This document shows, piece after piece, positions 21,630 through 32,456 of a stretch of DNA of 64,000 nt. Made by a program: the position numbers and the translations under genes. The number at the start of each line of letters is the position of its first letter. The stretch's first letter is position 1. Location: positions 22,203,710-22,267,709 of the forward strand of contig OX235271.1 of assembly GCA_944472155.2 (NCBI GenBank). The letters run 5' to 3'. The notes beneath the pieces were generated by a model that worked only from the letters and a program-made list of their open reading frames with translations, did not search any database and was not told where the DNA came from. The DNA comes from Trichobilharzia szidati (Eukaryota; Platyhelminthes; Trematoda; Strigeidida; Schistosomatidae).

Positions 21630-21965
21630 ACGATTTTTTTCGCTGTCCTTGCAAGACAAGTTCATTGTCGAATTTCTGAACACCTGCTATCTTGGTTTGA
21701 CAAAGGTCAGAATAAAGCTGCTATACAACGCAGCTCAATACTAGCGCATCTCGTCGATACTGGCTGGGCATCAAGTTGACTCTAACAAAGCTTTTAAAGT
21801 TATTTATCGTATATCACCAGACCTCTCGCATGGTCTACGAGTACGACTTTTGCATACATACATACATACATACAAAGCAGAGGCAATCGGAATTCATCTG
21901 AACAAGCCAAATCTATGTGTTCGAAAGAAATGTGTACAGTCACTTTCTCTGCCATAGTCAACCAC
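21630..21965 (+). mobile_element. Decayed PLE GIY-YIG domain
   Basis: Frameshifted pieces read HRRISEHLLSWFDKG, SSILAHLVDTG, AFKVIYRISPDLSHGLRVRL, then a CATA microsatellite, AEAIGIHLNKPNLCVRKKCVQSLSLP. This is the standard order of the domain. Confidence 0.7.
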
Positions 21966-22905
21966 ATAATAAGTATTAAGTTTTAAAAACGATTTCTCGT
22001 ATTCCCTCATAACTATCTTTTGTCTTTGTTATTCTTACAATTCTAGCTAATTCTATTAACCTGTTTGTATTCTACGTAATCCTACTAAGTCATCATGGCT
22101 ATTTTACAAATTTCTTGATTGCGCAATAACCTGTGGCTAACACATACGAATTAACTTATCTTGAATTCCGTGATTAGAAAGAAATCTTCTCCCCTTCGAC
22201 AAAACTTCTAGATCATGTTAGTAACATCTACTAGTTAATTGTTTTGATGACATTTGACCTCTTAATTTCACACCTAAAACTGAACAACTAAAATAACCAC
22301 TTGATTGGTAAAACAATTTGATATAAAAAAACAACTATATATCAGTGTAGAGCCAGCCGATGATTAGGAACTAATTGAAGTGAAGGAATGCATATTTCTT
22401 CACTTAATGCGTAAATGGGGATTCGATTCACAGGAGAACTCCGGACGAATCGTACATGTCATCTAGTCCTGAATGTAGGCAATCATTTGGGGACAACAAA
22501 CAGCATTCGCGAGTGCACACGGAAACAACTCTATGTTCACCAAGTATGTGTGGATTCCTAACTGGATGACGTGGGGTCAGTATGTGCTCGTCAACAGGAT
22601 GCTCTGGAAACTTGACCCGTATGGAATTTTAAATTAAATTTGACTATAGCACCACAATAAGTTCCGATCTCTCCTCAGTCATCTTTGGAGACTTCAGTCT
22701 AACTAGTCTTTATGCTAGTGGAACCTCATACTGGCCGTTTCTCAACCTTATGCAATTTTCAGCTATCTGAAAAGAAATTTCCAACGATAATCAGACACTA
22801 AACTTTCTATCAAACAGCCCAAAACTGTTGAGATACGCGTAAAATCCAGAACACATGATTTGTCTGAGCTATGGTACTTTGCTGCTGATAAGAAGGAAGA
22901 ACACA
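21965..22905. other. No feature seen
   Basis: AT-rich stretch between two PLE pieces. I see no coding sequence or shared repeat. Confidence 0.35.
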
Positions 22906-22907
22906 AA

Positions 22908-24245
22908 TTTTTCAAAATTATGGTGTTTAGGATTAGAGTTTAGTAGAAGCACCCTGTCGAACTTATTGCTTTGCCTTCTTTCTGAAGATTGAGCTGCTTT
23001 CTTCGACCTACTGGAGTTGTCAGGTGACTCGACAGCTACGGATTTAGGATATGCATTCTGTTGCAGACAATGGAGAGTGAAAACACGATGATTGTTCCAA
23101 TTACACAGCTTCTTTGTTAATTTAATTCGATTGCAAAATAATTGAAATGAACTGTCGTCAAGATTTGACAGAATAGTTCTAAAATATTTGGGCGCCGAGT
23201 GAGAAGTAGACATTTGTCAAAAATTATATTTGTAAAATATAATTTTTGACAAATGTCTACTTCTCACTCGGTGCCCAAATATTTTAGAACTATTCTGTCA
23301 AATCTTGACGACAGTTCATTTCAATTAATAGTACATCTGTTATGATATCAAAACAAAGTGTACTAACTTGATCATCGTTCGTTAGTCTGGGGTCATTTTT
23401 CGTTGTCAAGTTGGTCAATTGGTAAAGGCAACAAAACCAAGTGTAGATTGTTGGATTTGATCAGTGTTTAAAATTATAAAGGCAGTGTGTGTTTACATAA
23501 TGGAATTGCTATCACATTCGTGTTGATTTTGTCACTTCATGGGGGAGGGAGGTGTTGTAACCAGGTCAGATTCTGTTTTGGTCCATCATTCCTATTCAGA
23601 TAATTTGGATTCCACTTGATCATATGAAGTGCTTCTGATGATATTAGACGTTCTTTGTGATTTCTGAAATTCTTCTGGATGATGATTTCAATATTGTCAA
23701 AATCAATTTTGTGGCCTGATTCCACAGCGTGCGTGTTGACCGATGGCTGATGATTTTTCAAGCCTTTCTAGTTCACCTGGATTTATTTCTCGGTGGTCGA
23801 ACAGATGCTCTACTGTGTTCATTTCTTCTGATTTTGATTTCTCTCTGGCGATGTTTGTCCGATGTATATCGCATCACATTCCAAGCATTTTATTTTATAG
23901 ACACAACTAGATAGAGAATCTTTAGGGATCTGGTCTTTTATATGGACAAGGTTGCTTTGAAGTGTGTCTGATGTTTTGAAGAAAACTCTAATGTCGAGCT
24001 GATTGAGTACTCTTCTGATATCATCTGACGTCTCTGCTCTATATGGAATGACGACTGTTGATGTCCATGTTTTCGGAATGCGTTTTCGGCCATACTCAAT
24101 GTCTGTGTTGATTTTGTTGATGAAGTTCCTTGGGTAGTTGTTTTGCTTGAGAGTTTCAGTAATGTTTGATATTTCTTCTTCTTTTTCTTTCTCATCCGTT
24201 ATCAGAGAGTGTGCTCGTCTAAGAAGACTTTAAACAACTGAAATC
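22908..24245 (-). repeat. Right arm of 1.34-kb inverted repeat (PLE)
   Basis: Inverse of 15834-17189, with a few substitutions and without about 20 bp at the centre of the internal small palindrome (near 23228). Beyond 24245 the PLE RT continues, so this copy is the longer one. Confidence 0.88.
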
Positions 24246-24430
24246 TTTGCGCTGATGGGGTGTGATGATTTGAAGTCTAAATATTTATTGGAGTGGGTTT
24301 CCTTCCTGAATGTGGATATACCAAACTGTCCGTTTTCCCTTCTCTTAACTAGGCAGTTTAGAAATGGTAGTTCACCGACGTCTGATTCTGCTTCCGAAGT
24401 GAACTGGATTCTGGGAGATAAGCCAAACAT
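24246..24430 (-). mobile_element. PLE RT C-terminal part, continuous with the right arm
   Basis: Minus strand: SEAESDVGELPFLNCLVKRR, GQFGISTFRKETHSNKYLDF, in line with the downstream PLE linker in the arm. At about 24430 it switches to a different PLE family. Confidence 0.75.
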
Positions 24431-24815
24431 AACTGTAACCGCAGGTGCAGTTGAATTGATAAATGCACATAGATGTGGCAAAACTATATAGCTATCTATC
24501 CTTCGTTTGCGTCTCAATCATTCGTCGGCTAGAGAATGACAAACATAGGTGTGCTGCATAAAATGTTCTTCGTATACGTCTTGAAAGTCTTTGGAATAGA
24601 ATCTCACTTGATAAGTCACCATTGAATTGTAACTTAATAAATAGAGCTTTTCTTACGTGCAGTCAGAGTCTCCGGTTTTTTCTCCGATGTTTTCACATGT
24701 TTCTTTATGAAACTACTCGGATAGCCCATCTCCATCAAGAAATCGTGAATATATTCAAATTCTCTGGGTGTTTCCAAAGACCTCAATATAAGAGCGGAGA
24801 AACTAATTACCGACT
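24430..24815 (-). mobile_element. PLE fragment of another family
   Basis: The minus strand matches the copy at 48170-48560 (GTGAATATATTC..GATGGAGATGGG, ACATGTGAAAACATCGGAG, CTACCTGCGGT-type GIY-YIG start). It is joined abruptly to the RT piece at 24430, making a mosaic. Confidence 0.65.
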
Positions 24816-25640
24816 CCCTCAAAAAAACTGAACCAAATAGTAGTATTACCATCAACCACGTATAACTCCATGAAACCAACGGGTACCAATACTCCACGTC
24901 TTTGCGGTCTACCAAAAGCGCACAAACCGCACCTTCCTCTTCGCCCTGTTTTATGTTTGTATAACTCTCCATTTCACGGAATAGCGAAGTGGTTAGTGAA
25001 GATTTTGGGTCCCCTGCACAGAGAAATCGTCCAACATAGAATTAGTGATGTCTTCGACTTTATTTCTAAAATATCCGAGACTAATGTGAGGTGTAAACGC
25101 ATGTTATCCATGGATGTGTCATCACTATTCACTAATGTACCGCTTATGGAAACAGTAGATTATATTTGTCAAGAAATTGCCGAAAGGCAATTAGACTTAT
25201 GAATCCCCTTGTGCAGCCTCAAAGAATTACTTCTTAAATGCACAATGAATGTTCACTTTGTCTTCAATAATTCATACTATCGACAAGTAGATGGAATAGC
25301 TATGGGTTCACCATTAGGCCCAATATCAGCTGACTTCTTTCTCGCAAAACTTGAAAACGGGAAATTGAAGGACATCATCAAGCAGTTTGATATGTATTAC
25401 CGATATGTCGATGAAACATATATCTTAGCTAATGGGAATGTTAACATAGACGAACTGTTGCTGAAATTCAACAACATCCACCCTTCGCTAACCTTTACTT
25501 GTGAAGACGAGCAGGAGAATAAACTACATTTCCTGGATGTCTTGCTAAGAAGGCGAGAAGATGGGTCACTTGGGAGAAGCGTGTATAGAAGTCACGGTTA
25601 CTTCGGTTCAAAAGACTTCTACCCAGCCTCTGCATAGTGT
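24815..25640 (+). mobile_element. PLE reverse transcriptase fragment
   Basis: From 24870: RLCGLPKAHKPHLPLRPVLC, LSMDVSSLFTNVPLMETVDY (motif A), a stop at 25201, RQVDGIAMGSPLGPISADFF (motif B), YYRYVDETYILA (motif C with Glu for the second Asp), KLHFLDVLLRRREDGSLGRS. Ends near 25640 without GIY-YIG. Confidence 0.88.
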
Positions 25641-25664
25641 GACTAATTTCTCACTACTTTACTG

Positions 25665-25800
25665 GTACTGGGTTAAATCGCCGACCATGCACATGGTCCG
25701 GGTTTCGATCCCCTACCGACGCACACCCGATATCTATGGTCGGCCTGCGAAATTTGGGCTACCGATATCCATGCTGAAAATGCCGTACTTGTACTGAAAA
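25665..25800 (+). mobile_element. SINE family B fragment
   Basis: CCGACCATGCACATGGTCCGGGTTTCGATCCCC and CCGACGCACACC match the head of family B. The rest diverges. Confidence 0.5.
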
Positions 25801-25844
25801 TACGGTGTGGCATCAAGCTGTAATAAAAAAAATAAAATAATACC

Positions 25845-26265
25845 TGGTCACCGTAATTGTTACGCTCATGCACTTTCGTGTTTTGTTCTCTTGCTTAACA
25901 TTCCACCTAATTTTGATCTCGATTTCCACTTACTGAGTTGAACTCACTATTCAGTTAAGTTTCCAAATCTGCTAAATTACTTTACCTATTTCATAATTTT
26001 ACTTCACTATTTATCCCCACCCTCTTGAACTCTTTTTCCATGATAATATATGTAAGTTCACTCTCTTGTTCTATCTTGCATTTTGTCTCTACTCCATCCT
26101 TGTTTCCAAACCAAATCTGAACTCGACCCATACGCCTTGTCTAATTATTATATAAATAGTTACTTTTTTAACACGGAATAATTCGTCTACTTACATTATT
26201 TTTGGAATTATGTTACTTATACCTTCTATCTATAACTCGAAGTCACTATAAAATGATGTAGGCAG
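25845..26265. repeat. Dispersed repeat, copy 1 (matches 51105-51600)
   Basis: GTGTTTTGTTCTCTTGCTTAACATTCCAC, GATTTCCACTTACTGAGTT, CTAATTATTATATAAATA and CGTCTACTTACA recur in order at 51105-51600. No coding content. Confidence 0.7.
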
Positions 26266-26279
26266 TTGAATAGAATACC

Positions 26280-28998
26280 TTGATTAGACACTAGTAACTA
26301 GTGGTGTAACCTCGCCTAGATTACTAGGTCACTAGTATTCTAGCCGGTCCCAAGCCCGGATAAAGAGGGAGGGTTGGGGAGTGGTGCTAGCAACTCCACT
26401 CCCAAAACTTAACCAAATTCCTACTAAAACTTCAACGCACAAATATATTAAAAATTCTAAAAATACAAACAATAACCTTATTTATCGCTGGAATCGGGGA
26501 AGCGAAATGACGCAGGTTGGTGAAAGCCTTCGGGAAGCCAGTCAGCCGATGTGCCTTCTTTCGATGGAAGCAAAAATAAGGATGGAGACGTGGAATATTC
26601 GTACAATGTACGAAACTGGAAAGGCTGCTCAGGTAGCCGCAGAAATGAGGAGATATAAAATAGAAGTGTTGGGAATCTGCGAGAGCAGATGGAACGGATG
26701 CGGAAGGAGCCAACTATCAACTGGAGAGATAATAATCTACTCCGGTCACCCAGAGGACGATCACGAGCACACCGAGGGAGTAGCCATCATGATGTCACCA
26801 ACAGCGGCTAAAGCTCTCATGCAGTGGGAACCAATCTCCTCCAGGATAATGACAGCCAGATTGAACTCAAAAGGAAAAAAGGTTACAATCATTCAATGCT
26901 ACGAGCCTACAAACGTCTCAGAACATGAGAAGAAGGAGGATTTCTACAGTCAACTACAAACAGTAATGGACAACGTCCCAAAGAGCGATATCAAAATCCT
27001 GATGGGTGACATGAATGCGAAACTGGGAGGAGACAATACAGGAAGAGAACTCACCATGGGTCGTGAGGCCCTCGGTGAAATGAACGGAAATGGTGAACTC
27101 TTCTCAGACTTCTGCGCCTTCAATGATTTGGTGATTGGTGGCAGCGTGTTCAAACACAGGGATATACACAAGGCAACATGGATTTCACCGGGTGGACACA
27201 CCAAAAACCAGATAGACTTCATTTCAATCTCAAGGAAGTGGAGACGGAGCCTACTGGACACAAGATCGAGGAGAGGAGCAGATGTGGGTTCAGACCACTA
27301 TCTAGTACAGGGGACTTTCAAGGTGAAGCTGGCACCACTGAGGAATCATCCGTGGAAGACCATTGGAACTCTCTGAAGGTAATTTTCAACGAAACGTGTT
27401 CAACGGTTTTAGGAAGAAAGAAGAAACAAGACAAGGAATGGCTCTCAACGGACACTTGGAAACTAATAGAGGAGAGGAGAATGGTGAAAGAGAAAATGAT
27501 TCAATGCAAAGACGGACAAGAGAAAGAGACGTTGAGCTCAACTTACAGAGCACTGGACAAAGAAGTGAAGAAGAGTGCCAGGAAGGACAAAAGACAATTC
27601 TACGACAACCTGGCTACTGAAGCTGAGAAGGCAGCAGGCAAAAGGGACCTGAGGACACTATATCAGATAACCAAGTCTCTATCCGGGAAGAGATCAACAC
27701 AAGTGAAACCTATAAAAGACAGCCAAGGGAACCCAATTACCAAAGAAGAAAGACAGATTAAACAATGGGCGGACCACTTCAAAGTACTCTTGAATCGACC
27801 ACCACCTACAACCCGTCCAGTAATACCAACAACAGCACGTACACAACTGCAAGTTGACACCAATCCTCCAACTAAAGCTGAAGTCTTGAATGCAATCATG
27901 CTTCTGAAAGCCGGAAAAGCAGCTGGACCAGATGGAATACCCCCGGAAGCACTGAAAGCGGACCCAGAGACGACAGCAGACATGCTGACTCCATAATTTC
28001 AAAAGGTCTGGAAAGAGGGAAAGGTGCCTACTGACTGGAGGAAAGGTTACCTCGTGAAACTACCAAAGAAGGGCGACCTGGGACTCTGCAAGAACTGGCG
28101 AGGAATCATGCTCCTGTCGACACCAAGTAAAATCCTGAGTCGCATCATCCTGGAGAGAATAAAGGACGCACTGGATACAGAACTCCGACCAGAACAAGCT
28201 GGATTCCGGAAAGGCAAATCATGTTCTGACCAAATTGCAACTCTACGCATTATCATCGAACAAAGCATGGAATGGCAATCAAATCTCTACCTCAACTTTA
28301 TAGACTTTGAGAAGGCCTTCGACAGCGTTGACCGCGAAGTAATTTGGAAACTACTCGAGTACTACGGCGTACCCCAAATATTCATCAACCTTATTCAACA
28401 ACTGTACGACAACGGCACATGTCAAGTGATCCACAACCGAAAACTCAGGGAGGCGTTTCGAGTAAACACAGGAGTCAGACAAGGGTGCTTATTATCACCA
28501 ATGATATTCCTAATTGTGGTGGACTGGATTATGCGTCAGACAGTGGGAAACGAGAAGACAGGGATATCCTCGACCGACGTGAAGAACCTAGAAGACCTGG
28601 ATTTCGCGCGTGGATGATTTATGTTTGATGTCACACAAGATCGAAGACTTACAAGCGAAAACCGACAAACTGGTCGAAGAAGCAGCAAAGACAGGACTGC
28701 AGGTGAACATGGACAAGACGGAGGTTATGAAAATAACCAACCAACAACAACAACAGCAGCAACATCCAGCGCCGATCACCATCAATGTGATGGATCTGAA
28801 AGAGGTTACTTCTTTCACTTATCTAGGGAGCATTGTCTCAACCACAGGAGGAACGGACTAGGATGTCAAATCGAGCGAGAATCGGGAAGGCGAGAAACAC
28901 ATTCATCAACCTGAAACCAATCTGGAAATCTTCGTCACTCACTCAGCCTGCATCAACAATAAAGTGATTCGGATTTTCAACACAAACGTCAAGTCAGT
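26280..28998 (+). mobile_element. RTE-type non-LTR retrotransposon, 5' part (interrupted)
   Basis: An endonuclease frame at 26381-27376 carries NIRTMYETGKAAQ, GICESRWNG, GDMNAKLGGD, QIDFISIS and GSDHYLV. After an apparent deletion and frameshift near 27340, the RT follows: AGKAAGPDGIPPEAL, a TAA at 27994-27996, CKNWRGIMLLSTPSKILSRI, AGFRKGKSCSDQI, FIDFEKAFDSVDR, GVRQGCLLSP, then a frameshift that splits the FADD catalytic box at about 28607. It resembles schistosome SR2/RTE elements. A CR1-like LINE interrupts it at 28998; it resumes at 30793. Confidence 0.9.
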
Positions 28999-30792
28999 AT
29001 AAATAATGACTGCTTCTCATGTTTTAACACGAATGATGTCCTCAAGTGTCTTCAATCTCTCAAACCTACCCAGTCCCTTGGTCCTGGTGGAGTTCCTGCT
29101 GTTATCCTTAAGAAGTGTGCTGACATCTTATGTTACCCATTAACTGACATTTTCAATGAATCTTTTTCCAAAAGTTTTATTCCTGACTCATGGAAAAATA
29201 TCAAGGTTGTTCCAGTGCCCAAATCAACAAGTGGACCTCACGTCAAGTTTAGACCGATTGCTATTACCTCACCTCTTTTAAAAGCTATGGAAAGACTTAT
29301 TTTACTTAATCTTGAACCCTCTTTAAAGCCTTTTAACGACCCCAACCAGTTTGCCTATAAACATAGTAGGTGTACCCTAGATGCCGCTGTAGTTCTATAT
29401 CATAATATAGTCTCTAGTTTAGATAGAGAAGCCAAATATGTTCGGTGTGCCTTCCTTGATTACACATCTGCATTTGACTCTGTACCTAGGTCTCTCTTGT
29501 TAAGTAAGCTTGCTGCAACACAGAGTGAGAGCTGGATAAATAAGTGGTTGTATTCCTACTTTTCTGATAGGAAGCAGTACACTGTCTACAATGGAAAGTC
29601 CTCCACTACCTCACTTACTTTAGCTGGTGTTCCTCAAGGTGCTGTTCTTTCTCCTTTTCTGTTTTCTTTTTTCTTACATGACTTGCCCCATTCTGATGTA
29701 GCAACTTTTGTCAAGTATGCTGATGACCTCTCTGTCTCCATGCCTGTCAACTCTCAGTCAGACTGTTCCATATTAAATAACTTTCTCTCGGAAATTAGTC
29801 AGTGGTCCTCTTCAAACGGTCTTAAGCTGAATCCGTCTAAATGTCAGGTAGTAAATTTTACTTTCAGACGAAAAAGTGACCTTCAACAACTAGCTAGCTC
29901 ACATGGTCCCACTATCATAGACGGCATAGAGGTTGAAACTACATCAGATGTCAAGTACCTTGGACTGAGTATTTCCTCCGATCTTTCCTGGTCCTCTCAC
30001 ATCTTGCTAGTGACTAGAAAGATGTTTCGCTTAACGTTCTACCTTAGGAAGTTAAGGCAGTCTGGTATAAAGCAGTCTTTGCCTTCTCAGTTTGTCAATT
30101 CCTGTATTCTACCCATCCCTCTTTACTGCTCCCCATTAATCTTTCCAGGACTACTTAAGAAAGACTTTGCTTCGCTGCGTAGGGCACTAAAAGCTGTTAG
30201 TAGGGCAAGTGGGATATCGTTAAACCAACTGGTTAACACCATAGTGGATAGACGTATAATGTCATGTAAGAAACTAGCGAATACTATATTGTCAGACCCT
30301 GAGCATCCTCTCTATACACAGCTCTCTCCTTGCATATCATCTGGTAGAACTAGAAGTAACTATAGGAAGCTATATGCCAGGACTACCAAGTATAAAAACT
30401 CCACAATACCTTATCTGGCACAGCTGTTATGTGATGAGAAAACTGTTAGGCATGACACGATCACCTTACTGCGGCACTCTAACAAATAGTTCCCATTAGC
30501 TTTTGTTCTCCTTTCTTTGTTACTATTATATTGTTGCTCATATATTCTATTACAGACTAATTTTATATATCGTATCCTGTGGTGCACTGTTTAAATATGT
30601 GAATGTAATGCTGTTCTTTTTTATTTTATTTCTTTATTTCTCTTTTTCTTTTTGTTGTTGTTGCTTTATATTTCTAAATCCTTATAAAATTTATGAGGTA
30701 ATTAGATGCAATATTGTAATGAACGCTGAAAATTCCATACCTGTACCACAAATACTGTTTGGAATAAAGCCATTATTATTATTATTATTTTG
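28999..30792 (+). mobile_element. 5'-truncated CR1-like LINE nested in the RTE element
   Basis: A frame open from about 29004 to 30489 encodes RT: CLQSLKPTQSLGPGGVPAVI, FRPIAITSPLLKAMERL, FAYKHSRCTLDAAVVL, FLDYTSAFDSVPR, GVPQGAVLSPFLFSFF, FVKYADDLSVSM (intact catalytic Asp pair), YLGLSISSDLSW, and a CR1-type C-terminus to RHSNK. A 300-nt 3' UTR ends in ATT repeats, typical of CR1. Only the 5' half including the endonuclease is missing. Similar to schistosome SR1/Perere LINEs. Confidence 0.9.
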
Positions 30793-31225
30793 CTATACGG
30801 ATCAGAAACTTAGTGGGTCACCAAGAATATTTTCAACAGGTTGCAGACCTTTATCAACAACTGTCTTCGTTCTATACTGAGGATTAGATGGCCGGAAAGA
30901 ATCACAAACAAGAATCTATGGGAACAAACAAAACAGGAACCAATCGCCAAACAACAAATATGCAGGAGAAAGTGGAGATGGATTGGACACTCGCTGAGGA
31001 GGCCGCTGGGTTACATCGCGCGTCAGGCCATAGCTCGAGTGGAACCCGAAAGGGAAGCGGTGAGTGGGACGTCCAAGGGTGACATGGAGGAGATCGTGTG
31101 AGGAGGAGATGAACCTGTATGGAATAACATGGACGCAAGTGAAAAGTACAGCACAAGATAGAAGCAAGTGGAGGCGTGCAGTTGAAGCCCTTTGTTCCAC
31201 TAGGAACCCAAGGGAACAATAATAA
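30793..31225 (+). mobile_element. RTE-type element, 3' part
   Basis: It continues the RTE reading: LLYGSET, FINNCLRSILRIRWPERI, NLWEQTKQEPIAKQQI, RRKWRWIGHSLRR. The 3' end reads GAAGCCCTTTGTTCCACTAGGAACCCAAGGGAACAATAATAATAC, the tail shared with SINE family B. Confidence 0.88.
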
Positions 31226-31254
31226 TACATAATATAACTAGTAGTGTGATGCAT

Positions 31255-31565
31255 CTAGTCCTTTCTTTGTTTTTGGTCCAGACTGAATTCTATCAGTCAG
31301 TCAGGTTCGCAATGTGGCCACCATTCTAGGTGGCTCACCATCACGGTGCATACTGATTTGATGATAATAGATGGTTGGCGACAATCAGCCACAGGAAGCT
31401 TTGGACCTAGATTTCGTTCTATTTGGCACTGGGTGACACGCTTTTGAATCTTCAAGGTGACTGCAGATACGCCCTGCTGACCGACTTGTGAGTTCCAACT
31501 AGCACGAAACCTAGGTCAAGCAAGGCTTCCTGCCGACTGCTTCCAGCCATCTACTAGTTGAAGAG
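31255..31565 (+). repeat. Dispersed repeat family C
   Basis: CTGAATTCTATCAGTCAGTCAGG, ATAGATGGTTGGCGACAATCAGCC, and a later reverse block (AAACCTAGGTCAAGCAAGGCTTCCTGCCGACTG) that mirrors the first, suggesting an internal inverted structure. Related pieces lie at 8715, 43345 and 47347. Confidence 0.55.
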
Positions 31566-31569
31566 AATT

Positions 31570-32220
31570 CACGAAATAAAACTGCCTCATATTATCCTGC
31601 AAAATACACTCCTTTTTTTATGCAAACTAATGAAGCGAACTGGTTGTATGAAATTATTGTAATTGTTCAGTGTAGAAATGACTTCCTAATTGAATGCAAA
31701 CAAAATTACAGAATGTGTTAAGTTGAATCTCGATACTTTGATTTGATTGTCATATCCCTCGTTTGTGGATAATTAATCACTCCTCCGTTGTGTAGACGCA
31801 TTGCTTCTAATGTTTAATTCGGATCATCCGATAATAATTCAACATTCTGTAAGACTAACTGATTTATCTGTAATGCAACAGCATTATTTCTGCCCACATA
31901 TACATATGAAAAGCATTAAAATAGTGTCTATTTAGTTTTCAGATAAACTTTGGCAAAGAGTTTCAGTCCGTACAAAAAGTGAATTTTACAATCTTTTTGA
32001 TGAAGGAATTACTATTTATAGGTCATAATGAAAAAGATCATTGACATGTTTTGCTCCAGACGAATTTCGTTTGTGAAACTATTCCACTAGAATTAATTTA
32101 ATAGAGAGAAGACCAGTAGTTCAGCGAAGAATCTGTTTTTGGAGAATTTATACATCGAGTAAATACAGTAATTTTTCATTGTGTCTTAAAGTATATGACC
32201 AAGTTTAATTTAATTGACCT
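31570..32220. other. No feature seen
   Basis: AT-rich stretch between a dispersed repeat and an RTE fragment. Confidence 0.35.
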
Positions 32221-32221
32221 A

Positions 32222-32456
32222 GCAACCTGAAATCAGTTTGTAAATCTTCTGCTTCACTCCGCCTCAACATAAACAACAAGATTCGGATTCTCAACACCAA
32301 TTTAAAGTCACTTCCTTAATATAGGTCACAAACTTGGCACACACACACACACACACAGCAAGAAAAGCATTTCCAACAGGCTACGGTAAACTTTTATCAG
32401 CCGCTGCCTTCATCGACTACAAATTGAAGATCAAATTACTTACTGGCTGGCCAGAA
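32222..32456 (+). mobile_element. RTE fragment, left of nested LINE
   Basis: LNINNKIRILNTNLKSLP corresponds to the RTE segment before YGSET. A (CA)n run follows, then KAFPTGYGKLLSAAAFIDY and a break at GGCCAGAA, the same RTE region as GRCCGGAA-type sequence near 30893. Confidence 0.75.

Noticed and set aside
15834..24245. Terminal inverted repeats of one large DNA transposon
   Set aside because: The arms are internal PLE coding sequence, not transposon termini, there is no transposase between them, and the copies extend differently at their outer ends.
27663..28002. Antisense ORFs over the RTE element
   Set aside because: They mirror the RT coding strand, which carries the recognisable RT motifs; shadows.
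30841..31254. Multiple overlapping ORFs at the RTE 3' end
   Set aside because: Only the plus frame reading FINNCLRSILRIRWPERI matches the RTE C-terminus; the antisense frames are shadows.
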